Assembly: GCA_963809715.1 (NCBI GenBank)
Contig: CAWEKO010000003.1
Coordinates: 620,001-684,000 of the forward strand
DNA length: 64,000 bases
Direction: 5' to 3'
DNA from: Bog-473 sp963809715
GTDB lineage: Bacteria > Actinomycetota > Acidimicrobiia > Acidimicrobiales > RAAP-2
Shown: positions 34,014 to 42,969 of the stretch, piece by piece
Position numbering within the stretch: position 1 is the first letter of the stretch
Layout: the number at the start of each line of letters is the position of its first letter
Notes under the pieces: generated by a model
The model's input: the letters and a program-made list of their open reading frames with translations, nothing else
Database searches by the model: none
What the model was told of the DNA's origin: nothing
Program-made: the position numbers and the translations under genes

Positions 34014-35765
34014 CTAACTGGTGGAAGCTATGCCGACGACGGTTGCATTGAGGTACGTTCCGCCCAGCGAGCCGAGGAACTCGGCATCAGGAAAGGCGAA
34101 CACGCCTCCATCGGAGGCAACGAGGTAATACCCGAGGCCATCACCACTGGCCGCCATGCCGACGACCGGTGCGACGAGGTGGAGGGAGCCGATCGAACCG
34201 AGGAACGGTGCGCCAAACGAGAACACGCCGCCGTCGCTCGCGACCAACCAGTAGCCGCCGGAAGTGCCGACGTCCACCGCCATGCCGACGATCGGTTTGT
34301 TCAGGGGAGTTCCTCCCATGGATCCCTGGAACGTCGCATCACCGAATGCGAACACACCGCCGTCTGACGCGACCAGGTAGTAGCCCCGATTGTCAGGAGT
34401 GACGTCCATGCCGACGATCGACTTGTTCAGGGGAGTTCCTCCCATGGATCCCTGGAACGTTGCATCACCGAATGCGAACACGCCGCCGTCTGACGCGACC
34501 AGGTAGTAGCCTGCGCCGTCGCGAGTGGAGGCCATTCCTACGATGGGGGCGTTGAGAACCATCCCACCCATCGATCCGAAGAATGCGGCATTACCGAAGC
34601 TAAAGACCCCGCCGTCGGATCCGGCCAGCCAATAATCTCCGTCCCGAGCGCTTCGCACCGCGACGATCGGGGCGTTCAAACGAGTTCCACCCAGGGATCC
34701 GAAGAATGCGGCATTGCCGAAGCTAAAGACCCCGCCGTCGGATCCGGCCAGCCAGTAGCCGCCCGGCGGCGACTCTGGCAACACGGTCAGCGATCCCTCG
34801 CCGTGGGCGGTCGTTGGCACGGCAACGATCGTCGCCACCGAACACACCGCGCCGCACCGAACTCCGACAACGGTCGCACCGCCCTCCGTTCCGGCCAGAA
34901 GTTCACCCGGTTGAACCCCTGCCGACACCAATGCGGATCCGCTCAGCGTCAGGACCCGGTCATTCCCGGGGTACGGGTTTCCGGGGGTAGCTCGATCGGA
35001 CATGTATGCGACGCCAGGGCCGCTTACCGGCACGAAGCCCAGGCTTTCGACGCCGATGTCCTGTCCAAACGGAAGGCCGGACTCGGCAACCGTCCTGAGG
35101 TTACCGGCAGGCGAAACGGCGTAGATCGAACCGTCAAGTTCGTTCGGCGCGATCAGTTGGCCGGCGAAGATGCCGAATGTCGGCGGGGCGACGGCGATGC
35201 CGCCCTCCAGCGGAACGCTGACGATACCGATAGTGCTGACATGACCGAGACAGTCGATGGCCGAGATCTGTGATTGCCCGCCTGGGACCGACCCAACCAC
35301 CAGGATGCGATGCCCGAACTGACCGGTGGCGTCGAAGGTGATGCCGAAAAGACTGGACACCCCGGTGATGTTGGCGAGGTGGGACAACCCACCAGTTGGG
35401 GTGATGAGGGTGATGCCCGGTGGATTCGAAGTCAGGTCTAAGGCCGCAACCGTGTCTTGGGGGAACACGCAGGAGCCGTTGTCGTCGCTCAGCCCGGGCG
35501 AGATGGCGATGTACGGCTCAGGGCCCGGCGGCGGCGAGTACGAGGGGGCGAAGCTGGTCGTCGTCCCGTCGGCGTCCAGGAGGTAGAGGCCACCAGTGGC
35601 CGCCACAACCAGTCGACCATCGCTGCGCGGGCCGATCACGTCGAGGACGCCCGGGAGATGTACGCCTGACTGCCATGTCAACGTCGTCGCCGCTGCCTTC
35701 GGTGCGGTCACAACGAAGAGCACAAACACCAGCGCCCAGAGGGCCAACCCTCTCCGCATGCACAC
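34014..35765 (-). CDS. Secreted protein with C-terminal 'DGGVFSFG' tandem repeats
   Basis: A 583-residue exported protein: signal peptide at residues 4-27 (LALWALVFVLFVVTAPKAAA), an N-terminal region of about 300 residues that looks beta-propeller-like, with segments such as GRLVVAATGGLYLLDADG, then six tandem repeats of about 42-48 residues. The repeats follow GYWLAGSDGGVFSFG.AAFFGS, a short link and LNAPIVG. From memory, such repeats are frequent in Acidimicrobiia surface proteins and may form a propeller or a beta-roll. Function unknown; adhesion or carbohydrate binding is only a guess. Upstream is the 462-bp empty interval. Confidence 0.85.
   Translation of the reverse strand: MCMRRGLALWALVFVLFVVTAPKAAATTLTWQSGVHLPGVLDVIGPRSDGRLVVAATGGLYLLDADGTTTSFAPSYSPPPGPEPYIAISPGLSDDNGSCVFPQDTVAALDLTSNPPGITLITPTGGLSHLANITGVSSLFGITFDATGQFGHRILVVGSVPGGQSQISAIDCLGHVSTIGIVSVPLEGGIAVAPPTFGIFAGQLIAPNELDGSIYAVSPAGNLRTVAESGLPFGQDIGVESLGFVPVSGPGVAYMSDRATPGNPYPGNDRVLTLSGSALVSAGVQPGELLAGTEGGATVVGVRCGAVCSVATIVAVPTTAHGEGSLTVLPESPPGGYWLAGSDGGVFSFGNAAFFGSLGGTRLNAPIVAVRSARDGDYWLAGSDGGVFSFGNAAFFGSMGGMVLNAPIVGMASTRDGAGYYLVASDGGVFAFGDATFQGSMGGTPLNKSIVGMDVTPDNRGYYLVASDGGVFAFGDATFQGSMGGTPLNKPIVGMAVDVGTSGGYWLVASDGGVFSFGAPFLGSIGSLHLVAPVVGMAASGDGLGYYLVASDGGVFAFPDAEFLGSLGGTYLNATVVGIASTS
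34020..34770 (-). repeat. Six tandem coding repeats, about 138 bp period
   Basis: The 3' part of the secreted-protein gene is built of six copies of a 126-144 bp unit. Two neighbouring units, at about 34290-34370 and 34425-34500, are nearly identical at DNA level (common words TTGTTCAGGGGAGTTCC and CCCATGGATCCCTGGAACG). The similarity at DNA level suggests recent duplication or gene conversion inside the array. Confidence 0.85.
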
Positions 35766-36227
35766 AGCCTATAAGTCCCCCGAGACGGAGTTACCCGCGA
35801 GGTTGGCTGGTTCGATTGTTCGGGATGCTCCTGGTTTCGAAGACGAACGGGAAGCAGCCTCTACCGATCGCAATGAGCTCTTTCAGAACCAAAAGCCGTT
35901 CTGGTGATGACCAATGGGATTGCCTGATCGTGGGGAGTGATTCTGGGTATGCCCGCGCACGCCTCAGTCACAAACCCCGGCCGGACCCTAAGCATGATTC
36001 CGAGAGTGGGCCGAGATCGTTTCGATGTCCTGCTACGAGCGGGCGTCGGTGATGTCGACCAACGGTTCTTGCGTGGGCTCCGAAATGCATCAATAGGAAG
36101 ACCTGAGCGCGCCCCGTCCGATGCGGCCCGAACGGACCATCAGATCGGACCGACGCAGTCAACGCCTGGATCGAGTCGCCCTTCTCGGCTCTAGTTGCTG
36201 TCGACTTAAGTACGGCGTTGCCAAGGA
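35766..36227. other. 462-bp interval without a recognisable gene
   Basis: No frame with signatures. The interval holds the 5' side of the repeat-protein gene and the 3' side of the P-type ATPase gene. A plus-strand reading beginning near 35940 lacks any family pattern. GC is lower than the window average. Confidence 0.5.
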
Positions 36228-38630
36228 TCAACTCCCTTCCGCCCCGACAGCGGCAGCCGGACCTCGTCCGAGCCGTCGAGAGATCTCCCAGGCCGTGATC
36301 ATCAGTGCCGTGCCGGCAAACCCGATGAGAAGTGTCGCAGCGAGGCCCTTCGTCGGCAACTCCAATGCATAGAAATCGCGGACCCATGCGATCGGAAACA
36401 AGAGCACGAAGCCCACGATGACCAAGCCCACGAGCAGCAGCCGGCGCCAGGTCATGGGCAGCGCAACGAGTACCAACACACAAAGACTGAGCATCATGGC
36501 CACGAGGGTGGCGCTCGTGCGCTGCTGGACGAGCGGAAGATCGTTGCTGCGCGCCAACCAAAACGCGGCGAATACCGAGACGGCGACTATGAGTCCCGCG
36601 GGAACCGCGAAGCGCAGAACCCGGTCGACGAAGCCGGGGACATACCGGCGCAGGTTGGGTGCGAGCGCCAAGAAGAATGTCGGGATGCCGATGGTCAGGG
36701 TGTCGATGATCGTCAGATGACGAGGTAGGAACGGGTAGGGCCACAGGAAGGCGCTGACCGCAAGGGCGAGCACCGTCGCCCACACAGACTTGGTGATGAA
36801 GATGTTCGCCACCCTCTCGATGTTGGCGGTGACTCGACGGCCCTCGGCCACCACGCCAGGCATCGTCCCGAAGCGCCCGTCGAGGAGCACGAGTTGGGCC
36901 ACTGCCCTGGTGGCGGGCGCCCCAGATCCCATGGCGATACCGATGTCCGCGAGCTTGAGGGCCAACGCGTCGTTGACGCCATCGCCGGTCATGGCCACGG
37001 TGTGGCCCCGCGCCTGGAGGGCGGTGACCATGGCCTGCTTCTGCCGAGGCGTCACTCGGCCGTAGACCGAGTGCGCCTCGAGGACACGACCGAGGGCGTC
37101 GGGCTCCTCGGGCAGCTGGCGGGCATCGATGGGCTCGTCTGACTTCGCCATGCCCACTCGCATCGCGACCGCCCCGACGGTCCGGGGATTGTCCCCCGAG
37201 ATCACCCTCGTGGCCACCCCTTGCTTGGCGAAGTAGGCCAGCGTCTCAGCGGCATCTGACCGCACCTGTTCGGCGAAGGCTACGAGGGCGACTGCCTCCA
37301 TGATCGCCGGCAGGGCCTCGCCGTCGAGCGGTACGTCGCTGCGTGCCAGCACCAGGACCCGCTGGCCGGTGGCGGCCAGCTCCCCGGCTCGCTGCAACGT
37401 CGCATCCGCGTCGGCGCCCAAGACCATCTCCGGCGCACCGAGCACCCAGGTGCCATGGTCTGCGAAGCTCGCCGCGCTCCACTTGCGCGCCGATGAGAAC
37501 GGGACCGACCCTGTGCGGACCCACCCGGTTGACGGGAAGGCCTGCGCGATGGCGGCCAGCGTCGCATTGGCGTTCTCGTCATCTGCCAGAGCGGCGAGCG
37601 CCTCCTCGATCGGGGCCGTGTCATCCACTGGCTCGATGCGGTCGAATGCGATCGACCCGTCGGTGAGTGTGCCCGTCTTGTCGAAACACACGACGTCGAC
37701 GCGGGCCAAGCCCTCAATCGCCGGGAGCTCTTGTACCAGCACCTTCCGCCCGGCCAGGGTCACGGCAGCCACCCCGAAAGCGATGCTCGTCAAAAGGACG
37801 AGACCTTGGGGAATCATGCCGACGAGCCCCGCCACGGTGCCAATGACAGCGTCGCTTATGCTGCTGTTCGCGTGGAGCTGGCTGTACAGCAGCAGGGCCC
37901 CCACCGGGAAGATGGCCCAGGTCACGTAGCGCAGGATTCGGTTGATGCCGTCCACGAGCTCGGACCGCGCCAGAGTGAAGCGCCGGGCCTCAACTGCCAA
38001 CTTGCGCGCATAGGCGTCTGCGCCCACCGCGGTGGCCTGGTAGCGCCCTGCGCCGGCAACCACGAAGCTTCCGGAGAGGACCTGCTCACCGGCACTCTTG
38101 TCCGCCGGCTCGGCCTCCCCGGTGAGCAGGGATTCGTCGACTTGGAGACCGGCCGTTGCTCGCACCATGCCGTCGGCCACGATCTGGTCACCCGTGCGGA
38201 GGCTGACGAGGTCGTCGAGGACCACTGCTTCGATCGGGATGTCGAGTTCGACCCCATCGCGCACGACGCGGGCGCGGGGAGCATTGAGCACGGCGAGGCG
38301 ATCCAGTGTGCGCTTGGCCCGCAGCTCTTGGACGATCCCAATGAGCGCATTGGCTACAAGAACGATTCCAAAGAGCGCATCCTGCAGGTGCCCAACCGCC
38401 AAGATAGCGACGAGCAGCGTGCCCAAGATGATGTTGAAGCGAGTGACCAGGTTGGCCCGAAGGATCTCGCCGAGCGTTCGACTGGTTCGTTCGCCGCTGA
38501 GATTGGTTTTCCCCCGAGCGATCCGCTCAGCGACTTCTGTTGTGCTCAACCCTGATGGCGGGGTCTCGACCTGCATGCCATTCCCTGTATGTGGTTCATC
38601 CTCAGGCTGAACAGGTGAGCCTTCGCTCAT
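36228..38630 (-). CDS. HAD-IC P-type ATPase, CtpE-like cation transporter
   Basis: An 800-residue P-type ATPase. It has the actuator motif SLLTGEAEPADKS, transmembrane region 4 GLVGMIPQGLVLL with the ion-site Pro, the phosphorylated Asp in CFDKTGTLTDG, GDNPRTVGAVA and MTGDGVNDALALK. Ten membrane helices are plausible, with a C-terminal set of six. The M4 and VQELPAIEGLARVDVVC blocks are close in style to mycobacterial CtpE, a Ca2+-related transporter, so calcium is the leading guess. There is no heavy-metal (HMA) domain. Start: ATG at 38630 (MSEGSPVQPEDE); a later ATG (MQVETPPSG) is possible. Confidence 0.9.
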   Translation of the reverse strand: MSEGSPVQPEDEPHTGNGMQVETPPSGLSTTEVAERIARGKTNLSGERTSRTLGEILRANLVTRFNIILGTLLVAILAVGHLQDALFGIVLVANALIGIVQELRAKRTLDRLAVLNAPRARVVRDGVELDIPIEAVVLDDLVSLRTGDQIVADGMVRATAGLQVDESLLTGEAEPADKSAGEQVLSGSFVVAGAGRYQATAVGADAYARKLAVEARRFTLARSELVDGINRILRYVTWAIFPVGALLLYSQLHANSSISDAVIGTVAGLVGMIPQGLVLLTSIAFGVAAVTLAGRKVLVQELPAIEGLARVDVVCFDKTGTLTDGSIAFDRIEPVDDTAPIEEALAALADDENANATLAAIAQAFPSTGWVRTGSVPFSSARKWSAASFADHGTWVLGAPEMVLGADADATLQRAGELAATGQRVLVLARSDVPLDGEALPAIMEAVALVAFAEQVRSDAAETLAYFAKQGVATRVISGDNPRTVGAVAMRVGMAKSDEPIDARQLPEEPDALGRVLEAHSVYGRVTPRQKQAMVTALQARGHTVAMTGDGVNDALALKLADIGIAMGSGAPATRAVAQLVLLDGRFGTMPGVVAEGRRVTANIERVANIFITKSVWATVLALAVSAFLWPYPFLPRHLTIIDTLTIGIPTFFLALAPNLRRYVPGFVDRVLRFAVPAGLIVAVSVFAAFWLARSNDLPLVQQRTSATLVAMMLSLCVLVLVALPMTWRRLLLVGLVIVGFVLLFPIAWVRDFYALELPTKGLAATLLIGFAGTALMITAWEISRRLGRGPAAAVGAEGS

Positions 38631-39485
38631 GTCACGAAGCGAGACGAACTGTGCTCGCTGTCCCAGCGACCAGGCAGTAGATGGCAAACGACGTGAGCGT
38701 GGGCAATGGCCTGCAAATATGACAAGGGCTTCCTTGGGCTCGGGGAGCGCACCTGCCCGAGGCCCCGGCGGTGAGACTCACGAAGTGGTTAGGAATAGTT
38801 TTTGTAGCACAACCGGATCACCGATGAGCTGGCGAATCATCACCTACCGCTCATCACCGACCGCCTCCCAAAGGACGTCATCGCGCATCGCGACTCAGTA
38901 TGGCGCGAACTACTGCACCTCGGCGCGGTCGCCCTCCAGCGAGGGTTCTGAACCGTGCCGCCCAGAGTACGGCTCGACAAGGGATTTCGTCCACGTTCTG
39001 CGCGCCATAAATGATGCCGCCGGCCAGCCTGTAGTCCTCGACGTCGCGGACGACGATGCCAGCATCTGCCAACTCGAAGCCCTCTTCACCGTTGAGCATG
39101 AGGAAGAGTGGGATGAGTCCTCGGGGACCGCAACAAGTACGAGGCCAGCTCAAAGACCAACTGTCCAAGGCCGAGCTCAGGTTCCGAACCATTCGAGCAA
39201 GGGACCTCTTCGGCGCCGCAAGTGGTTCTACGGCGCAGCGGAGTTCCTACCTACGGCGCTGCCTTCGTGACCGTCATCTCGATGCGACTGATTCTTTCCC
39301 AACCAGGGAACGAACCGCCCAAACATCACCACCCGGCAGATGTTCCATGGCGTTGACGTGGTCAACGACAAGGACCGGCCATCGCACGGGCCGGTCCTTG
39401 TCAGAGTCGACTCCTCACGCCCGATCGGGTCGCCCCAGAAGCGCTCTGCTTCCCTCAGGTGCCGGCTTCCCGCTCTCGCCTGACT
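38631..39485. other. Long interval without a firm gene
   Basis: No complete gene. A 47-codon plus-strand stretch at 38808-38951 (ELANHHLPLITDRLPKDV, then SVWRELLHLGAVAL) reads like natural protein but has no start codon and follows a stop. A minus-strand reading at 38878-39192 (ELADAGIVVRDVEDYRLAG) is another orphan. Both may be debris. A strong hairpin near the right end is listed separately. Confidence 0.5.
39367..39402 (-). terminator. 14-bp perfect hairpin, likely terminator of the secreted-protein gene
   Basis: GACAAGGACCGGCC and its exact complement GGCCGGTCCTTGTC are separated by an 8-nt loop. On the minus strand this lies 84 bp after the stop of the gene at 39486. No T-run follows, as is common for actinobacterial hairpin terminators. 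Because it is symmetric it could serve either strand. Confidence 0.6.
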
Positions 39486-40196
39486 TCAGGCGTCGGGCTG
39501 TCCCCACACGGCAGCCACGGCAGAGTGCGAGCCCGTCCCGAATCCTTGCACCAGCAGGCGGTTTGGCACCGGCCCCGTGAGTGGCTCAGAGAAGGTCTGA
39601 CCTGGAGTCAGGGCGACCGAGGTCGTCGGTGCCCCGTTCAAGGTCAGGCTCACAGAAGTAAGCCCTGGAGTTCCGTTCTGAATCACCAGAGTGCTGAACT
39701 TGTCGCGGATCGTGAAGCCCTGGGTGTTGACTCGCCTTGGCTGCACCGTCTTGAACTGCCCCAAGCACTTCACGCTTTGTCCTTCGGTGTTGGTGGCGTC
39801 AAATCCAGCCTCCCCACCGATCGGCTCGTTCACCTTCGTGAATGTGACCGTGACCGGTCCCGTCGTCCCAGGAGAAAATCCTGATTCGGTTTTCATGACG
39901 TTGTGATCTCGGATCTGCTTGACGCTCGCCAGGCCAGCGACGGGGTCCTGCGTCGTGAAGACCTCCTGCGATGGCGGGCCCACGTTGAGGGCGGTAAGCG
40001 AGCAGGTCGGCGTGCTCGCTGCAGGCGCGCCGCTCGTGGCGGCCGACGCCCCGGTGACGCCGCTCAGCAACACGCCAGAACACAGAGCGAGGCCACAGAG
40101 GCCCTGCGTGAGGACCCGCGCACCCCCCCGCCGCCCGGCACCCTTGGCTCGAATCGCGCCAGATTCGCTAACTCCGCCCGCGTTGAAATACGCCAT
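39486..40196 (-). CDS. Secreted protein of unknown function
   Basis: A 236-residue protein beginning MAYFNAGGVSESGAIRAKG with a long, twin-arginine-containing positively charged region (AGRRGGARV) and a hydrophobic stretch LTQGLCGLALCSGVLLSGV that ends in GASAAT, a credible signal cleavage site near residue 49. The mature part is Ser/Thr/Gly/Val-rich, beta-strand-like, with two Cys (TCSLTAL and SVKCLGQ) that could form a disulphide. No family is recognised. An AAAGGTGG precedes the ATG. A pair of direct repeats upstream and a hairpin downstream frame it as a single-gene unit. Confidence 0.75.
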   Translation of the reverse strand: MAYFNAGGVSESGAIRAKGAGRRGGARVLTQGLCGLALCSGVLLSGVTGASAATSGAPAASTPTCSLTALNVGPPSQEVFTTQDPVAGLASVKQIRDHNVMKTESGFSPGTTGPVTVTFTKVNEPIGGEAGFDATNTEGQSVKCLGQFKTVQPRRVNTQGFTIRDKFSTLVIQNGTPGLTSVSLTLNGAPTTSVALTPGQTFSEPLTGPVPNRLLVQGFGTGSHSAVAAVWGQPDA

Positions 40197-40217
40197 TTGT
40201 TTAACCACCTTTTCCGC

Positions 40218-40259
40218 CGGACCGCCACTAGACCGCACTGATTGGCGGACCGCCACTAG
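40218..40259. promoter_or_regulatory. Two 14-bp direct repeats, candidate operator for the secreted-protein gene
   Basis: CGGACCGCCACTAG occurs at 40218-40231 and 40246-40259, exactly 28 bp apart, 22-64 bp 5' of the ATG at 40196. The second copy sits inside the palindrome TGGCGGACCGCCA. Spacing of almost three helical turns fits a repressor or activator bound twice on one face. No regulator gene is adjacent. Confidence 0.55.
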
Positions 40260-40838
40260 TTGCAACTCAGTGTAAAGCATCGATCTCATCAGCGCCATAG
40301 AAAATTCTCTTGCGAGCGGGGATATGCGTTCGTTGTGACTGCGTTGTGACTTCTCCGACGACGAGCGTCCACGCGAGTGGCACGAATCTGGGCCCGAGCG
40401 TTGGAGTCGGTGTCGATGGTCGCGACCGCTCGCCGGCATCGGGCCCGACCACACCGGACAGCGCTCAGCCGCCTCGGATCGCAACACGCTCACAGCGAGC
40501 CGTGCCTTCAGGCGGCGGAGCACGCTCCCCACGGGGCGTTGGTGTTGTCTGATTTTTCGGGTGGCAGCTTCTCCGGATGGCCGCGTTCGCAGGCGCCCGA
40601 ACCGGGTCCTTACTCATTCTCCATCGCTGCGACGAGGCCGGGGTTCGGCGGCGCCACGACGCTCCATGCCGACGGGCACGTCCGCGAATCGTCCGACGAG
40701 CCGTCCCACCGGTGTTCGCAGCTCTGCTCGACAATCCCACTCTCCAGGCCAGCGGCAGACGTCGCAAGGATCGTCCTTCGCGCCGCGCGTCGCGCACTGT
40801 GGCAGCAGCGCCATTGACCCACGTGCGAACCTGAGGAG
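40260..40838. other. 579-bp interval without a supported gene
   Basis: Located between divergent genes. A plus-strand reading of about 146 codons ending at 40817 contains SGGSFSGWPRSQAPEPGP and YSFSIAATRPGFGG, but no family pattern or good start is visible. I leave it uncalled. Promoters for the genes on either side must lie here. Confidence 0.5.
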
Positions 40839-41513
40839 ATGGATCTGGCCGAGCTCTTGGCCATACCAGGCATGAGAGAGGAGTGCGTGCTGCGCTCCAA
40901 CGTCGGCATCATGGCACTCCATGGCGGGTCACAGGACCGGGGCACCGAGCACATTGCCAGCCGGGCTGCCGAACAGGCCGGGGCCACCTACTACGGAATC
41001 GTGCATCCATCCGATCTGCGGGTCCACCTGACGTCGCGGCTTTACGATCCCGCCCACTCGGTTCAGCTGCGGGCGTTCCTGATGCATGTCGACGTCGCCA
41101 TCTCGGTGCATGGTTTCGGGCGTGACGGCTTTGCCCTGTGGATCGATCACGACGACGGCCTCATGATCGAACCGTACGGGCCAGCCGTTCGGGGAAGACA
41201 GACCGGACCGTTGCGGGGCATCATCCTGGGAGGGTTGAATGCGCAATTGCTCCGCATTGGGCGCGAACTGTTCGGGCAGCGATTCGCGGACTACCACGTC
41301 GCCGACGAACGAGTGCGGCTCGGCTTTCATCCCGACAATCCCGTCAACCTTCCTTCGGCCCACGGCGTCCAGGTCGAGTTGCCACCCGGTCTACGCGGGA
41401 TCGGCGATTTCGGCGAGATCTTGGTTCCCCGACAGGACGGGATCGTGAACGAGGTGGTGGCGACGCTTGTCGAACTGGCGGCGCGGGCCACGGAATTGAT
41501 GCGCACCAAATAG
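40839..41513 (+). CDS. Poly-gamma-glutamate hydrolase family protein (YjqB-like)
   Basis: A 224-residue protein with GIMALHGGSQDRGTEHIASR, HPSDLRVHLTSRLYDPAHS and a further His region VAISVHGFGRDG. These are the conserved His/Glu sites of the zinc-dependent poly-gamma-glutamate hydrolase fold (YjqB/PghP). Family members cut gamma-glutamyl bonds of poly-gamma-glutamate capsules, and many are phage-borne. No signal peptide is seen, so it may act in the cytosol or be released by lysis. The ATG is preceded by GAGG. Its chromosomal role here is unclear. Confidence 0.85.
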   Translation: MDLAELLAIPGMREECVLRSNVGIMALHGGSQDRGTEHIASRAAEQAGATYYGIVHPSDLRVHLTSRLYDPAHSVQLRAFLMHVDVAISVHGFGRDGFALWIDHDDGLMIEPYGPAVRGRQTGPLRGIILGGLNAQLLRIGRELFGQRFADYHVADERVRLGFHPDNPVNLPSAHGVQVELPPGLRGIGDFGEILVPRQDGIVNEVVATLVELAARATELMRTK

Positions 41514-41867
41514 GTTGGCCCCCTTCGAAGCTGACGAGCGACAATCCAGCCGGCTCGAAGGCAGACCCGCTCCGCATGCGTCGAGAACGAGGGCACGACG
41601 ATCTCGGCGATCGCCGAACCGCGGATCAGGGATCATGACGCCGTAACCCGCGATCAGTCTGGCTGCGGGGTCATGGTCGATCCAATGCCGTCCTGTGGCA
41701 AAGAAAGCCGTCGAGCAAGACAAGCGGTTCGCCGTCCTCGATATAGGGCCAGCTCGAGTCCGTCACGGCCGTTGAACCGTGCGATCGCAGGTCCGTCATG
41801 TTCCTGTCATTCAACGTTCCTAACCTTGGTGTCGAGGCTCGACTACCGAGACCCTTCGCCAACGTGC
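41514..41867. other. 354-bp interval between convergent genes
   Basis: No gene called. A minus-strand reading, SWPYIEDGEPLVLLDGFL, breaks with a stop and resumes in another frame as DHDPAARLIAGYGVMI, which hints at an eroded gene. The match to any family is not secure. Confidence 0.4.
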
Positions 41868-42380
41868 TCATACGTCTGCGCTGCCGTGCAGCTCCACTTT
41901 GACGTGGACTTCGGGGTAGACCCGGACCATGAGCATGCTCGGAGGTTTCATTCCGAACTGGCGGATGTCGAAGGTGTCCTCACCAGAGAGCAGGACCGTC
42001 CCGGGCCCAAAGTCGATGTCCATCTCGTGCTCGAACGTGAGGGTCTTGCCGTGGAAGGAGATGTCACCTGTGACCACGTAGTGGGGGTGCTCGCCGGTGG
42101 GGGAGATCCGCGCCACGGAACCGCCGACGGTCGGATGCCGCCGGGCATCGATTCGTCGGCGCAGCTCACGGTCATAGAGCTGATTGCCCGACGTCAGCCT
42201 TTCCACGGCGAGCGTGAGCTCACCGCCGACGGGCTGGTCCAGATCGAGGGATCCGTCGTCGCGGGTTGCCGCGTCGAACCATCCTGTGACCCCCCGTGTC
42301 TCGGTATTGATGGGATGCAGGCTCGATCGGGCGCTCACCCAGATGCAGGATCGCACCGAATCGAGCATGTAACGCGTCAT
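41868..42380 (-). CDS. YceI-family lipocalin-like protein
   Basis: A 170-residue YceI domain. It begins MTRYMLDSVRSCIWVSARSS, with RGVTGWFDA, LTSGNQLYDRELRRRIDA and VTGDISFHGKTLTFEHEM in the usual order. YceI proteins are beta-barrels that hold polyprenyl or quinone-like lipids. No signal peptide is visible, unlike the E. coli periplasmic form; actinobacterial versions are often cytosolic. The gene is divergent from the redox operon, with 256 bp between starts. It may supply or store an isoprenoid quinone for that membrane electron chain, an inference from position. Confidence 0.88.
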   Translation of the reverse strand: MTRYMLDSVRSCIWVSARSSLHPINTETRGVTGWFDAATRDDGSLDLDQPVGGELTLAVERLTSGNQLYDRELRRRIDARRHPTVGGSVARISPTGEHPHYVVTGDISFHGKTLTFEHEMDIDFGPGTVLLSGEDTFDIRQFGMKPPSMLMVRVYPEVHVKVELHGSADV

Positions 42381-42636
42381 TGCGACCTTCCGTGTCCGCG
42401 GCACTCCTCGGGGTCTCGGCCGCCGAAGACTCGAATATTGGCATACCGCTGCCAAGTCTCCGATCCGATAGACCGCGCGGCGTTGAAGCGATTGACCTGC
42501 ATGAGCCGGGCACAGGGACCCTCTCTTTCTTCCCGCTTCGGGTGAGATTTCACAGGAAGCGCACAGCGCGTCCGGAGCGGGGACCGAACCGGGGCTGTTC
42601 GGATTGAGACGTCCCGCGAGCAGAGGTTGTTGATCG

Positions 42637-42969
42637 ATGGCACACCTACCCGAACCGAAGGGGCCCGAGAGGAGGGCCAGAGCGCAGTCCCGGCTGCGTG
42701 GCCTGTCGCGGGGTGTCGTGCTGGCGGCCACCGGGGCAACTGCAGTGATCGCTGTGGTGGTGGCCCGAGAGCACCCCGGCTCGAGCTCGCCCGGCTCCTC
42801 CTCCACCGGGAGCGGGGCGACGTCTGCCCCGACCGACGGAACCACCTCGACCACGAGCGGTTCGTCGACGGCATGGTCAGACGAGGGAGGCTCGAGTACC
42901 ACCAACACCACAGCGCCGTCCTCCACCTCGTCTACGCCAACGGTGACGTCCGGAGGTACCACGCCATGA
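42637..42969 (+). CDS. Small Ser/Thr-rich single-pass membrane protein, first gene of the redox operon
   Basis: A 110-residue protein: basic start (residues 1-24), one membrane helix at about 25-43 (RGVVLAATGATAVIAVVV), then a disordered exported tail of almost only Ser, Thr, Gly, Pro and Asp. Within it, DGTTSTT (residues 67-73) resembles the D-x-x-S/T-G/S-x-T acceptor pattern used by ApbE flavin transferases, with a Thr where Ala is usual. The ATG of apbE overlaps its stop (ATGA), which supports that it is a real gene. No FMN-binding domain is present. It may be the FMN-carrying exported partner of the chain; untested. Confidence 0.7.
   Translation: MAHLPEPKGPERRARAQSRLRGLSRGVVLAATGATAVIAVVVAREHPGSSSPGSSSTGSGATSAPTDGTTSTTSGSSTAWSDEGGSSTTNTTAPSSTSSTPTVTSGGTTP

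Noticed and set aside
31879..36227. Full integrative element with att sites
   Set aside because: No integrase and no duplicate of the tRNA 3' end was found, so only remnants are claimed.
38878..39192. 104-codon minus-strand open frame
   Set aside because: Partly protein-like but no family, start signal or neighbour support.
40377..40817. 146-codon plus-strand open frame
   Set aside because: Composition is shadow-like and no start site or domain is visible.
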